From Kosakonia radicincitans DSM 16656 (lineage in GTDB: Bacteria; Pseudomonadota; Gammaproteobacteria; Enterobacterales; Enterobacteriaceae), in the NCBI RefSeq assembly GCF_000280495.2, contig NZ_CP018016.1, forward strand, positions 124,001 through 188,000: 64,000 bases of DNA, given 5' to 3'. The notes beneath the pieces were generated by a model. It had not been told where the DNA came from. It ran no database searches and saw only the letters and a list, made by a program, of their open reading frames with translations. A program made the position numbers and the translations under genes. The number at the start of each line of letters is the position of its first letter. Position 1 is the first letter of the stretch. Below, in pieces: positions 29,853 to 38,973 of the stretch.

Positions 29853-30389
29853 ATGTCACGTACCGCCCTTATCAATATCGATACACAACAATCTTTCTTT
29901 CATCGTGAATACTGGCAGGAGAAGGATTTTCCTGCTTTCCAGCAGGCCATTTCTGCTCTGATTTCCGGCTGTGAAGCGCGCGGCATTCCGGTTGTCGATA
30001 TCTTTCACGTTGCAGACAGCGGCCCCTTCTCGCTGGAAAGCGGTTTTGTTGTGCCGATGCCTTTTCTGACGCATCAACCAGCCGTTACCTTTTACAAGCA
30101 TGTGCACAATGCCTTTACCGATACTGGCCTGGATCACTGGCTGCGCGCGCGTGATATAAATCATCTGATTATTTGCGGTATTCGCACTGAACAGTGCTGC
30201 GAAACCACGGCGCGCGTGGCGTCGGATTTGGGCTATCGTGTGACGTTTGCCAGCGAAGCGACGCTGACCTTTCCGATGACGCATAAAGGGATTACGCTGG
30301 ATTGCGATGCGTTGCGTCATCGTACTGAAACGGTGCTGGAAGGCCGCTTCGCCACGATTCAAACTGTCCACGAAATTCTGGAACGCTAA
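29853..30389 (+). CDS. Isochorismatase-family cysteine hydrolase
   Basis: A 178-residue hydrolase of the isochorismatase/nicotinamidase-like fold. The expected catalytic triad is visible: Asp10 (NIDTQQSF), Lys82 (TFYKHVHNAF) and Cys115 in GIRTEQCCETTARVASDLGY. The substrate cannot be told from the sequence; the family acts on amides and isochorismate-like compounds. Its stop overlaps the ATG of the GlxA-type regulator that follows (TAATG), so the two are an operon. It lies between xylB and wecH, where E. coli has no such pair. Confidence 0.85.
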   Translation: MSRTALINIDTQQSFFHREYWQEKDFPAFQQAISALISGCEARGIPVVDIFHVADSGPFSLESGFVVPMPFLTHQPAVTFYKHVHNAFTDTGLDHWLRARDINHLIICGIRTEQCCETTARVASDLGYRVTFASEATLTFPMTHKGITLDCDALRHRTETVLEGRFATIQTVHEILER

Positions 30390-31309
30390 TGACGACAGAT
30401 GTCTGGTTTGTGATGTTGCCGGGAGTGCTGGCGCTGGATATGACCGGCCCGGCGGAAACATTCGTGCTGGCGCAGGATGCTTTCCGCCTGCATTACATCG
30501 GGCCAGACGCCGAAGTGCCCACGTCGATTGGCCTGAATATGGGCAACATCTCGCCGCTGCCGGAAACATTGCCAGCAGGCAGTTTGCTGGTGTTGCCTGG
30601 CGTCAGCGATTCGGCGAATTTTTTCAACACGCCGCAGGCCAGTCTTGTGCTGCACTGGCTGATGCGCCTGCAACCGCAGATCCACAACCAGAGCATTACC
30701 CTGATGTGCGTCTGTTCGGGCGCAGTGCTGGCGGCGAAAGCAGGGTTGTTGAGCGGCGTGCAGTGCACCACGCATCATGACGTGATTGCGCGTTTAAAAG
30801 CGGCAGCGCCGACGGCGCAGGTGAAAGAGAACCGTATTTTTATTGAAGATCGCGGTATCTGGACCAGCGCGGGTATCACCTCCGGCATCGATCTGGCCCT
30901 ACATCTGATCAACCGCCTGCGGGGGCCGGAAACGGCGCTGGCGGTAGCACGTGAGATGGTGGTCTGGTTCCGCCGTTCCGGCGACGATCCGCAGATTTCG
31001 CCGTGGCTGCGTTACCGCAATCATCTTCACCCGGCAGTGCATCGTGCGCAGGATGCGCTTACCGCCGAGCCGCAAAAAGCGTGGCAATTGGCGGAAATCG
31101 CCGAATGCGCGCACGTCAGCCCGCGCCATTTGACGCGCCTGTTCCAGCAACATCTGGGTATCAGCGTGCGTGACTACCTTGAACAGTTACGCCTGGTGAT
31201 TGCTGAGCAGTGCTTATTGCAGGGGCACGGCGCGGAGCAGGCGGCGCTGGCCGCCGGGTTCTCTTCGCCGCGCCAGTTGCACCGGGCACGGGCACGGACG
31301 GCTAACTAA
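30389..31309 (+). CDS. GlxA-family transcriptional regulator (DJ-1/PfpI plus AraC domain)
   Basis: 306 residues. The N-terminal DJ-1/PfpI-like domain (about 1-180) has [14 protein letters not shown] at its start and the elbow motif [16 protein letters not shown] with Cys107 or nearby. The C-terminal AraC-type domain (about 210-300) has two helix-turn-helices, the first [20 protein letters not shown]. Such proteins usually activate neighbouring catabolic genes in response to amides, amines or similar ligands. Likely target here is its own operon with the cysteine hydrolase. Its end overlaps the convergent wecH end by eight bases. Confidence 0.85.
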   Translation: MTTDVWFVMLPGVLALDMTGPAETFVLAQDAFRLHYIGPDAEVPTSIGLNMGNISPLPETLPAGSLLVLPGVSDSANFFNTPQASLVLHWLMRLQPQIHNQSITLMCVCSGAVLAAKAGLLSGVQCTTHHDVIARLKAAAPTAQVKENRIFIEDRGIWTSAGITSGIDLALHLINRLRGPETALAVAREMVVWFRRSGDDPQISPWLRYRNHLHPAVHRAQDALTAEPQKAWQLAEIAECAHVSPRHLTRLFQQHLGISVRDYLEQLRLVIAEQCLLQGHGAEQAALAAGFSSPRQLHRARARTAN

Positions 31310-32297
31310 CGAAACGCCGTCGGTCGAGGCGCTGAACCAGCATCGACAGCGCCAGGCTTGCCAGCAGCGTGGCGACAAAAATCCACACGATATCGAGTAG
31401 CGGCCAGTTGCGCAGCTCCATGCCGCGCGTGCGCAGCGCATGGATAATAAGTGCGTGGAAACCGTAAATTCCCAGCGAGTGGCGTGAAACCAGCGCCAGG
31501 CCCGGTAGCGTGCGATCGTTGAGCGTATTTTTAACCAGCGTGAACAGCGCGATGGCGCAGAGGAACACTAACGGACCGCAGTAAAGATACCAGGTGTCGG
31601 CAAAGTTGCCGCGCCACTTCAACTCGTGCAGCGTACCGCGCGAAATTCCCCAGACCGCCAGCAAAAAGATCGCCGCGCTGAAAAGCGTCAACTGCCGTCT
31701 TTGCGTCTCCATCATGCCGATCGCCCGTCCCAGCATGCCGTAAAGAATGTAGTAAAACGTGTCGCCACTGATGTAGAGATTGATGGGCAGCCATTCAAAA
31801 TGGCCGATCTTCTGCGACACCGTATTCGGGTTAGCCACGATGCCAATCACTATAACCAGCGCCAGCAGCATTTTGCCGCTGAGTGCTTTCACCTGAATCA
31901 ACGGCGAAACCAGGTAGATAACGATAATCGCGAAGAAAAACCACAGATGGTAGAACACCGGTTTTTGCAGCAGGTTACGCAGCGATAACTCGCTGTTAAT
32001 CGAGGTAAACAGCACGATATAGAGCAGGGCGATAAGGCTGTAAAACATCAGACACAGTGCGATGCGCAGGAAATGGCGCGGCTGCGCGCTGCGTTCGCCA
32101 AAAAAGAGATAACCTGAAATCATAAAAAACAGCGGTACGCTGACGCGGGAGGCGGAATTCAGCAGATTCGCGACATTCCAGTCGAAAGTGGTAATGCTGG
32201 CCGGGTTGGTGATGTACCAGGTGGTGGTATGGATCATCACCACCATCAAACAGGCTATCCCTCGCAGATTATCTATCCAGTAAATTTTCGACTGCAT
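31302..32297 (-). CDS. wecH: O-acetyltransferase WecH (enterobacterial common antigen)
   Basis: Acyltransferase-3 family membrane protein that O-acetylates GlcNAc residues of enterobacterial common antigen in E. coli. From ATG 32297 it has 331 residues, as in E. coli, starting [20 protein letters not shown] with the family N-terminal RGIA motif and His in MIHTTTW. About ten hydrophobic helices follow, then [16 protein letters not shown] near the C-terminus. The start 14 codons upstream has no support from the family. Confidence 0.93.
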   Translation of the reverse strand: MQSKIYWIDNLRGIACLMVVMIHTTTWYITNPASITTFDWNVANLLNSASRVSVPLFFMISGYLFFGERSAQPRHFLRIALCLMFYSLIALLYIVLFTSINSELSLRNLLQKPVFYHLWFFFAIIVIYLVSPLIQVKALSGKMLLALVIVIGIVANPNTVSQKIGHFEWLPINLYISGDTFYYILYGMLGRAIGMMETQRRQLTLFSAAIFLLAVWGISRGTLHELKWRGNFADTWYLYCGPLVFLCAIALFTLVKNTLNDRTLPGLALVSRHSLGIYGFHALIIHALRTRGMELRNWPLLDIVWIFVATLLASLALSMLVQRLDRRRFVS

Positions 32298-32466
32298 CAG
32301 TTCCTCTGTTTCAATGTTAAATATCCTCTGACCTGCCATTTATCCACCTGACGCTCTGGATAATTCTGAGTTTTCCCGCATCCGCTTGTGCAGTTTTCCA
32401 CAGATTTGCAAAACTAGTGTTCTTCCCCTTTAAAAATAACAGCCAGCGAACAGGGCAGTGATAAAA

Positions 32467-32766
32467 ATGATGAAATCTCTTGTACCGATGTTGCTGCTGT
32501 TAGTGGCAGGATGCAGCGCTGCACCGGGCACGCCCGTGCAGCGCGCGCAAAACGCCAGACCGGACCCCGTTCACTCCCTCGATATGGAGCAGTTATGCCG
32601 GCAAAACGCTGCGCATCGCTACAATACCGCAACGCAAAAAATTGCCGTTACCGGTTTTGAACAATTTCGCGGCAGCTACGAAATGCGTGGTATGACACCC
32701 CGTAGCGAGGCGTTTGTCTGCACTTTTGACGCAGAAGGTCAGTTTCTACATCTTTCGATGCGCTAA
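32467..32766 (+). CDS. ysaB: YsaB-like small lipoprotein
   Basis: A 99-residue lipoprotein: a short signal with lipobox LVAGC (Cys16), then an uncharacterised domain with LCRQNAAHRYNT, VTGFEQFRGSYEMRG and a C-terminal FVCTFDAEGQFLHLSMR. E. coli ysaB occupies the same place between wecH and glyQ. A GTG three codons upstream is also in frame. Function unknown. Confidence 0.85.
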   Translation: MMKSLVPMLLLLVAGCSAAPGTPVQRAQNARPDPVHSLDMEQLCRQNAAHRYNTATQKIAVTGFEQFRGSYEMRGMTPRSEAFVCTFDAEGQFLHLSMR

Positions 32767-32902
32767 GCGTCCAGAATGCGGCCTGCGGCCGTGTGATTTT
32801 CCCAATTTTCCGTAAACACCTCCGTTTCATACTGTATATCTTGCAGTCAGCGGGTATACTGGTCGCTTCCTTTAAATCCACACGTATCCAGCACGAAAGA
32901 AT

Positions 32903-33814
32903 ATGCAAAAGTTTGATACCAGGACCTTTCAGGGTCTGATCCTGACCTTACAGGATTATTGGGCCCGTCAGGGCTGCACCATCGTTCAACCTCTGGACAT
33001 GGAAGTTGGCGCTGGCACCTCCCACCCAATGACCAGTCTGCGCGCGCTGGGGCCAGAACCGATGGCGACTGCTTATGTCCAGCCATCCCGCCGCCCGACC
33101 GATGGCCGTTATGGCGAAAACCCGAACCGCTTACAGCACTATTACCAGTTCCAGGTGGTGATTAAACCCTCCCCGGATAACATTCAGGAGCTGTACCTCG
33201 GGTCACTGAAAGAGCTGGGCATGGATCCGACGATTCACGATATTCGTTTCGTGGAAGATAACTGGGAAAACCCGACGCTGGGTGCCTGGGGTCTCGGCTG
33301 GGAAGTGTGGCTGAACGGCATGGAAGTGACGCAGTTCACTTACTTCCAGCAGGTAGGCGGTCTGGAGTGCAAACCGGTTACCGGTGAGATCACGTACGGT
33401 CTGGAACGTCTGGCCATGTACATTCAGGGCGTAGACAGCGTTTACGATCTGGTCTGGAGCGATGGTCCGCTGGGTAAAACCACTTACGGCGACGTTTTCC
33501 ATCAGAACGAAGTGGAGCAGTCCACTTACAACTTTGAATACGCAGACGTCGATTTCCTCTTTAGCTGCTTCGAGCAATATGAAAAAGAAGCGCAGAAGCT
33601 GCTGGCGCTGGAAAACCCGCTGCCGCTGCCTGCGTACGAACGCATTCTGAAGGCCGCCCATAGCTTCAACCTGCTGGATGCGCGTAAAGCCATCTCCGTA
33701 ACGGAACGTCAGCGCTATATCCTGCGTATCCGTACGCTGACCAAAGCAGTCGCTGAAGCGTATTACGCTTCCCGTGAAGCCCTTGGCTTCCCGATGTGCA
33801 ACAGAAATAAATAA
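32903..33814 (+). CDS. glyQ: Glycyl-tRNA synthetase alpha subunit
   Basis: Catalytic alpha chain of the bacterial alpha2-beta2 GlyRS, charging tRNA-Gly. The 303 residues equal E. coli. Class II synthetase core with [35 protein letters not shown] and [21 protein letters not shown] segments (motifs 1-3; identifiable from GAGTSHP, RPTDGRY and ELITYGLE-type cores). glyS begins nine bases after it in the same operon. A TATACT at about 32854-32859 is a plausible -10 element. Confidence 0.98.
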   Translation: MQKFDTRTFQGLILTLQDYWARQGCTIVQPLDMEVGAGTSHPMTSLRALGPEPMATAYVQPSRRPTDGRYGENPNRLQHYYQFQVVIKPSPDNIQELYLGSLKELGMDPTIHDIRFVEDNWENPTLGAWGLGWEVWLNGMEVTQFTYFQQVGGLECKPVTGEITYGLERLAMYIQGVDSVYDLVWSDGPLGKTTYGDVFHQNEVEQSTYNFEYADVDFLFSCFEQYEKEAQKLLALENPLPLPAYERILKAAHSFNLLDARKAISVTERQRYILRIRTLTKAVAEAYYASREALGFPMCNRNK

Positions 33815-33823
33815 GAGGCGGCC

Positions 33824-35893
33824 ATGTCTGAGAAAACATTCCTGGTGGAAATCGGCACCGAAGAGCTGCCACCAAAAGCACTGCGCAGCCTGGCCGAGTC
33901 CTTCGCTGCCAATTTTACCGCTGAACTGGATGCCGCGGGCCTGGCTCACGGCGACGTACAGTGGTTTGCCGCGCCGCGCCGTCTGGCGCTGAAAGTGGCA
34001 AAACTTGCCGCATCGCAGCCGGATCGTGAAGTTGAAAAACGCGGCCCGGCGATTGCGCAGGCGTTTGATGCCGAAGGCAAACCAAGCAAAGCTGCTGAAG
34101 GCTGGGCGCGTGGTTGCGGTATTACTGTCGATCAGGCCGAGCGCCTGACCACCGACAAAGGCGAGTGGCTGCTCTATCGCGCCCATGTAAAAGGCGAAAG
34201 CGTCGAAACGCTGCTGCCGAACATGGTTGCCACCTCGCTTGCTAAGCTGCCGATCCCGAAACTGATGCGCTGGGGCGCGTCGGAAGTGACGTTTGTGCGT
34301 CCGGTGCACACCGTTACGCTGCTGCTGGGCGACACCGTTGTTCCGGCGACGATTCTGGGCATCAATTCCGATCGTGTGATCCGCGGCCATCGCTTTATGG
34401 GCGAGCCGGAATTCACTATCGATAATGCCGATCAGTATCCGCAAATTCTGCTCGAGCGCGGCAAAGTGATCGCCGATTACGACGCGCGTAAAGCCAAAAT
34501 CAAAGCGGATGCTGAAGAAGCGGCGCGCAAAATCGGCGGTAATGCCGATCTGAGCAACAGCCTGCTGGAAGAGGTCACTTCGCTGGTGGAATGGCCGGTG
34601 GTGCTGACGGCGAAGTTCGAAGAGAAATTCCTCGCGGTTCCGGCGGAAGCGCTGGTCTACACCATGAAAGGTGACCAGAAGTACTTCCCGGTTTACGGTA
34701 ACGACGGCAAACTGCTGCCGAACTTTATCTTCGTCGCCAACATCGAATCGAAAGATCCGCAGCAGATTATCTCCGGTAACGAGAAAGTAGTGCGCCCGCG
34801 TCTGGCGGATGCCGAGTTCTTCTTCAATACCGACCGCAAAAAACGTCTTGAGGATCATCTGCCGCGCCTGCAAACCGTGCTGTTCCAGCAGCAACTGGGT
34901 ACGCTGCGCGACAAAACCGACCGCATTCAGGCGCTGGCAGGCTGGATCGCCGGGCAGATTGGCGCTGACGTCAATCATGCCACCCGCGCGGGTCTGCTCT
35001 CCAAGTGCGACCTGATGACCAACATGGTGTTTGAATTTACCGACACCCAGGGCGTGATGGGCATGCACTATGCGCGTCACGACGGCGAAGCAGAAGATGT
35101 TGCTGTTGCGCTGAACGAGCAGTATCAGCCGCGTTTCGCCGGTGATGAACTGCCGTCGAACCCAATTGCCTGCGCGCTGGCGATTGCCGATAAAATGGAC
35201 ACGCTGGCGGGTATCTTTGGTATCGGCCAGCATCCAAAAGGCGATAAAGACCCGTTCGCACTGCGCCGCGCCGCTCTGGGTGTGCTGCGTATTATCGTTG
35301 AGAAGAACCTGGCGCTGGATCTGCAAACGCTGACCGAAGAAGCGGTGCGTCTGTACGGCGACAAGCTGACCAATGCTAACGTGGTGGATGATGTGATCGA
35401 CTTTATGCTGGGTCGCTTCCGCGCCTGGTATCAGGACGAAGGTTTCAGCGTTGACACCATTCAGGCCGTACTGGCGCGCCGTCCAACCAAACCGGCGGAC
35501 TTCGATGCGCGCATGAAGGCGGTTTCGCACTTCCGTACCCTGGAAGAAGCGGCGGCGCTGGCGGCAGCCAACAAGCGTGTCTCCAACATTCTGGCGAAGT
35601 CTGATGAAACGCTGAACGATATCGTTCATGCTTCGGTGCTGAAAGAAGCGGCCGAAATCAAGCTGGCCGGTAATCTGGTGGTGCTGCGCGATAAGCTGGA
35701 GCCGTTCTTTGCAGAAGGTCGCTATCAGGAAGCACTGATCGAACTGGCGCAACTGCGTGAGCCGGTTGATGAGTTCTTCGAAAAGGTAATGGTAAACGCC
35801 GACGACAAAGACGTGCGTATTAACCGCCTGACGCTGCTGGCGAAACTGCGTGAACTGTTCCTGCAGGTAGCGGATATCTCCCTGCTGCAATAG
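33824..35893 (+). CDS. glyS: Glycyl-tRNA synthetase beta subunit
   Basis: Beta chain of GlyRS, needed for tRNA binding. The 689 residues equal E. coli. It starts [20 protein letters not shown] and has the HD-like and anticodon-binding C-terminal regions ([19 protein letters not shown] in short form [12 protein letters not shown]). The ribosome site AAGAGGCGGCC precedes the ATG. An intrinsic terminator follows 13 bases after the stop. Confidence 0.98.
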   Translation: MSEKTFLVEIGTEELPPKALRSLAESFAANFTAELDAAGLAHGDVQWFAAPRRLALKVAKLAASQPDREVEKRGPAIAQAFDAEGKPSKAAEGWARGCGITVDQAERLTTDKGEWLLYRAHVKGESVETLLPNMVATSLAKLPIPKLMRWGASEVTFVRPVHTVTLLLGDTVVPATILGINSDRVIRGHRFMGEPEFTIDNADQYPQILLERGKVIADYDARKAKIKADAEEAARKIGGNADLSNSLLEEVTSLVEWPVVLTAKFEEKFLAVPAEALVYTMKGDQKYFPVYGNDGKLLPNFIFVANIESKDPQQIISGNEKVVRPRLADAEFFFNTDRKKRLEDHLPRLQTVLFQQQLGTLRDKTDRIQALAGWIAGQIGADVNHATRAGLLSKCDLMTNMVFEFTDTQGVMGMHYARHDGEAEDVAVALNEQYQPRFAGDELPSNPIACALAIADKMDTLAGIFGIGQHPKGDKDPFALRRAALGVLRIIVEKNLALDLQTLTEEAVRLYGDKLTNANVVDDVIDFMLGRFRAWYQDEGFSVDTIQAVLARRPTKPADFDARMKAVSHFRTLEEAAALAAANKRVSNILAKSDETLNDIVHASVLKEAAEIKLAGNLVVLRDKLEPFFAEGRYQEALIELAQLREPVDEFFEKVMVNADDKDVRINRLTLLAKLRELFLQVADISLLQ

Positions 35894-35906
35894 GTCATCT
35901 GCAACG

Positions 35907-35933
35907 AAAAAACCCGCTCCGGCGGGTTTTTTT
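35907..35933. terminator. Bidirectional terminator between glyS and the GGDEF gene
   Basis: AAAAAACCCGC and GCGGGTTTTTTT flank a TCCG loop. It ends the glyQS transcript and, read on the minus strand, the response regulator-CheC-GGDEF operon. Confidence 0.92.
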
Positions 35934-35947
35934 ATAGCCCCACTTCA

Positions 35948-36904
35948 TCAGCTCTTAACCGGTTGCGATTGTCTGGTGGCGGATTTTACGCGCACCGTAT
36001 TGCGGCCCGCGCGTTTGGCTACGTACAGCGCGTCATCCGCACTCTGAATAAGCTGGCCGTATTCTGCGTGTTGTTGCTGGTTGAGACTGGCGACACCAAT
36101 GCTCACGCTGACGATGCGGTCGGGCGAGTTAGCATGGGGTAAATCCAGCAGTTGAACGCTGGTGCGCAACCGTTCGGCAATTTCCACCGCATCGGCGGAG
36201 CGCGTTTCCGGCAGCAGGGCGCAGAACTCTTCGCCGCCATAGCGAAACAGAATGTCGTTTGGGCGATCCAGTGCATTACGCATAGCGGTCGCGATCTGTT
36301 GCAGGCACTCATCTCCGCGCTGGTGGCCGTAGCAATCGTTATAGCGTTTGAAGTGATCGACATCGATAAGCAGTAGCGACAGCGATTTGTTGTTGCGCTT
36401 GCTGGCGCGCCATTCGCGGTCAATGCAGAGATCGAAGTAACGCCGGTTGCCCACGCCGGTAAGGCCGTCCGACAGCGATTGTGATAACAGTTCGTGCGCC
36501 TGATCGCGCAGCAGGGATTCGCGGCGGACTGCGGCCGTAACGTCCACAATCTGGATCAGGCAAAACCGTTCAGCATCACCCAGCGGAACAATAGTCACGG
36601 CCTGGCTCAGCCGGGCAGCAGGCCGTGCCGGTTCGGCATAAAGCGGAAACGGAGAACGGTGCAGCGACTGCGACAGCAGGGCTGATAAATTGTGGCCAAT
36701 CGCCTGGCGGATAGCATCGCCCACGCGGTGATACTGCAAGTCAGGAAAGACAGTAAAAAAATCCTCCCCCAGCGTTTCGCTGGCGGCAAGGCCGGTATGG
36801 GCTTCCAGCCAGGCGTTCCACAACGTAATGCGGTATTGCGCATCAACGATGATCACGCCGAGGCTGAGCGCAGAGAATGCATCCAGTAGCAACTTATCTT
36901 TCAT
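35948..36904 (-). CDS. PAS-GGDEF diguanylate cyclase
   Basis: Predicted cytoplasmic synthase of c-di-GMP from two GTP, 318 residues from ATG 36904. A PAS-like sensor domain (about 1-125: GVIIVDAQYRITLWNAWLE) is joined by a helix to a GGDEF domain (about 148-312). The active-site loop is GGEEF (223-227), the substrate segment DVDHFKRYND is intact, and an RPND inhibitory I-site lies five residues before GGEEF, so product inhibition is expected. No transmembrane helix is seen. The ATG lies two bases after the CheC stop; an upstream ATG at 36928 would overlap CheC. Third gene of a response regulator-CheC-GGDEF operon. Confidence 0.88.
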   Translation of the reverse strand: MKDKLLLDAFSALSLGVIIVDAQYRITLWNAWLEAHTGLAASETLGEDFFTVFPDLQYHRVGDAIRQAIGHNLSALLSQSLHRSPFPLYAEPARPAARLSQAVTIVPLGDAERFCLIQIVDVTAAVRRESLLRDQAHELLSQSLSDGLTGVGNRRYFDLCIDREWRASKRNNKSLSLLLIDVDHFKRYNDCYGHQRGDECLQQIATAMRNALDRPNDILFRYGGEEFCALLPETRSADAVEIAERLRTSVQLLDLPHANSPDRIVSVSIGVASLNQQQHAEYGQLIQSADDALYVAKRAGRNTVRVKSATRQSQPVKS

Positions 36905-36906
36905 GA

Positions 36907-37545
36907 TTACATTCCGTCGGGAACACAACCGGATTCAAGGCGGCTGATATAGAGCCGGATTTGCTCACGTAAGTCTTGCAGCGCAGACATATCCAGGATA
37001 AACGCGAGATACCCCTGAATTTGCTGGCGCTCCAGCGCAAAATCGATGCGCAGCATCATCACTATCGGATCGTTTTCATCTTTGTCCGGATTGAGGATCT
37101 CCTTGCTGGTGCCGACGCGCACTTCGGGCAGTGAGCCCTGTAGCTCTTTCTGGAACATATTCGCCAGCGTACCGACACAGGCGTTGAGCACGATATTACC
37201 GATTTCGCTCATCGCTTCACGTTCCATCTCCCCCAGTTCGTGGGCGGGGATCAGATCGCCAACCATCATGCGTACGATTTCAAAACTGGCGGCTTCCGGA
37301 AACATCAAAATCGCTTCCGTAGCATACGCGCCCTCATAATGCTGACTGATACCAAACAGTGAGACACCTGCGCCCAGCTCATCGGCAGCGTCGGAGCGGG
37401 TGGTAAAGCGGATGGTTGGTACCGACATGCGTACTTCTTCATTGACGATATTGCTCATCGCTGCAGCCGCATGGCCGACGCCAATGTTGAAGATCTCCAT
37501 CAGGCTGTCAGCTTCGATATCGCTGATATCCGTCAGCGCGTTCAT
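36907..37545 (-). CDS. CheC-type chemotaxis phosphatase
   Basis: A 212-residue protein with both CheC active-site motifs intact. The first fits D-x3-E-x2-N-x22-P (Asp13, Glu17, Asn20, Pro43); the second has Glu110, Glu114, Asn117 and Pro140. CheC/CheX/FliY proteins dephosphorylate phospho-CheY, and CheC also binds CheD. E. coli uses CheZ and has no CheC, so this is an accessory gene. It overlaps the upstream response regulator by four bases (ATGA), its obvious substrate candidate, and is followed two bases later by the GGDEF gene. Confidence 0.85.
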   Translation of the reverse strand: MNALTDISDIEADSLMEIFNIGVGHAAAAMSNIVNEEVRMSVPTIRFTTRSDAADELGAGVSLFGISQHYEGAYATEAILMFPEAASFEIVRMMVGDLIPAHELGEMEREAMSEIGNIVLNACVGTLANMFQKELQGSLPEVRVGTSKEILNPDKDENDPIVMMLRIDFALERQQIQGYLAFILDMSALQDLREQIRLYISRLESGCVPDGM

Positions 37546-37913
37546 GAATTCGTCTCCAGGCTATTCAGCAATGCATGGAGCTGCGGCTCTTTCAGCGGTT
37601 TCGGCAGAAAACCAAGGCCAAGTTCTTCGGCGGCGGCTTGCACGGAATGCTGCACATTGGCAGTGAGCAGAATAATGTGGGTCTGCGGGTGGCTTTTACG
37701 AATGCGCGAAGCCGTCTCCAGCCCGCCAATGCCCGGCATATTAACGTCCAGCAAGATCAGATACGGTGGCGTCGTCGCGGCCAGAGCGATCGCCTCTTCG
37801 CCCGTGCCGGCCTCGTCAATTTTCCAGTCGTTATGCAAATTAGTGACAAACTGCCGTGAAATCATGCGCGACAGGCGGCTGTCGTCAACAATCAGAATAT
37901 ATCTGGACATCAT
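37542..37913 (-). CDS. CheY-like single-domain response regulator
   Basis: A 123-residue receiver domain with no output domain. All key residues are visible: acidic pair Asp10-Asp11, phospho-acceptor Asp56 (LLDVNMPG), Thr84 (ILLTAN) and Lys105 (PKPL). No histidine kinase is encoded nearby, so the phosphodonor must be elsewhere, for example CheA. Two adjacent ATGs at 37913 and 37910 are possible starts, with AAGAGAA upstream. First gene of the operon with CheC and GGDEF; a sigma-28-like promoter lies about 190 bases upstream. Confidence 0.88.
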   Translation of the reverse strand: MMSRYILIVDDSRLSRMISRQFVTNLHNDWKIDEAGTGEEAIALAATTPPYLILLDVNMPGIGGLETASRIRKSHPQTHIILLTANVQHSVQAAAEELGLGFLPKPLKEPQLHALLNSLETNS

Positions 37914-38104
37914 TCATTCTCTTTTAGTGGTTCGTTGCCGTAACACCAGAACAATGCTTCTCTATGGAACTGCCTTCCCTGATTATTGCTTGCACTTGCC
38001 GCAGCGTTGCGCTTTGCGCTAATGCCTTGTTTAGTCGTTTCCTTTGTGAAATTGCGTACCTGGATTACACGCCCTGTCTGCTGCTTTTAGTTAAGTCATC
38101 ATAT

Positions 38105-38131
38105 TCATCGGCAATCGCGCGCAAAAAATTA
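38105..38131 (-). promoter_or_regulatory. Sigma-28 (FliA)-like promoter for the response regulator-CheC-GGDEF operon
   Basis: On the minus strand TAATTTTT (38131-38124), an 11-base spacer, then GCCGATGA (38112-38105). The E. coli FliA consensus is TAAAGTTT-N11-GCCGATAA: 13 of 16 positions and the exact spacer agree. It points into the operon. Transcription would start near 38098. Confidence 0.45.
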
Positions 38132-38250
38132 GCGCTGAATAACAGCATCACGTGAAATTTAATCCTGAAGCGCAGAGAGTCAGGCCTGTCGTTGTGGGGG
38201 CTTCAATCGTGGGTATGGGTTGTCTGGGGGACTTTAAAGCAGAAATAACA

Positions 38251-38272
38251 AACCCCCGGCTCAGCGGGGGTT
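38251..38272 (-). terminator. Terminator downstream of yiaG
   Basis: On the minus strand AACCCCC pairs with GGGGGTT around GCTGAGCC, followed by TGTTATTT. It begins 17 bases past the yiaG stop. Confidence 0.75.
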
Positions 38273-38288
38273 CTGGTGGTAAATACGT

Positions 38289-38582
38289 TCAATCAATAAG
38301 CTGTTTGCTGAGCGTCGGGTTAGCATTAATCAGACGCATCAGTTTCATTTCAGTCGCGGTGGGTTTTATTCGTTGTGATTCCCACTCATGCACCATTGAT
38401 ACTGAGACTCCCATTACACGAGCGAAGTCATCAATTTGAAGCCCGGTTCCGCGTCGCAATTGTTCAAAGTCACTAAAGGAATTCGGATTTTTGCTCAGAG
38501 TTACCGGCTGCGTTACTTCATTTTTCAAAACAATCTGTTCCAGACTGCTCAGCAGTTCAAACATAGGATCTTTATACTCCAT
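38289..38582 (-). CDS. yiaG: YiaG, small helix-turn-helix regulator
   Basis: A 97-residue XRE-like DNA-binding protein (96 in E. coli). The C-terminal helix-turn-helix covers about residues 43-85 (GLQIDDFARVMGVSVSMVHE), and the N-terminal MEYKDPMFELLSSLEQIV segment is typical of YiaG. Single-domain proteins of this type are often antitoxin-like but no toxin partner is adjacent. Divergent from yiaF. Confidence 0.9.
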   Translation of the reverse strand: MEYKDPMFELLSSLEQIVLKNEVTQPVTLSKNPNSFSDFEQLRRGTGLQIDDFARVMGVSVSMVHEWESQRIKPTATEMKLMRLINANPTLSKQLID

Positions 38583-38973
38583 TGAGAACTCCTCGTAAAA
38601 ATCACACAGCGGGATCGTGATACAGCTTATTAAGAATAGTCGTGAAAATTCCTGGTGTGTGGTTTTGGCTGTGATTAATTAGACGGTAAATGACTTTTCA
38701 TGCGCTTCAGATGCATCTTAAGTGAGTTTTCTGCCGCTTAATTGTTTGATTCATATGCATCTGTCGGCGCTCAGTATTTTTGTGTAAAACCTTTCGTTTA
38801 ATTTGGATTAAGAATTATCTGCACGCCTTCCGGGAAATTTTCATGCCAGGTCGAATTCATCGTATTAAGAATGTAAGGAAAGGGTATCTTGCGAGGCGGA
38901 CCTGGACTATCCTTGTAAGCCGTCAGGCACGCGTGTGCCGGTGTGCGCTTTTATGGGTGAAAGGAGTAATAAA
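38583..38973. other. yiaG-yiaF divergent intergenic region
   Basis: These 391 bases are AT-rich in the first two-thirds and hold no gene I can support. A small hairpin GGCAC-GCGT-GTGCC lies at 38926-38939 close to yiaF, whose ribosome site AAGGAG ends about eight bases before its ATG. I could not assign promoter hexamers with confidence. Confidence 0.5.

Larger units (their letters stand above)
37914..38288. other. Leader of the response regulator operon; no gene seen
   Basis: This 375-base stretch lies between yiaG and the response regulator. In E. coli cspA sits next to yiaG here; no cold-shock protein sequence is present in any frame. It contains the yiaG terminator (38251-38272), the sigma-28-like promoter (38105-38131) and, if that promoter is used, a leader of about 185 bases. 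Confidence 0.6.

Noticed and set aside
33203..35890. 895-codon open frame on the minus strand
   Set aside because: It lies entirely antisense to glyQ and glyS, whose proteins are full length and highly conserved. Its length is a by-product of their GC-biased codons.
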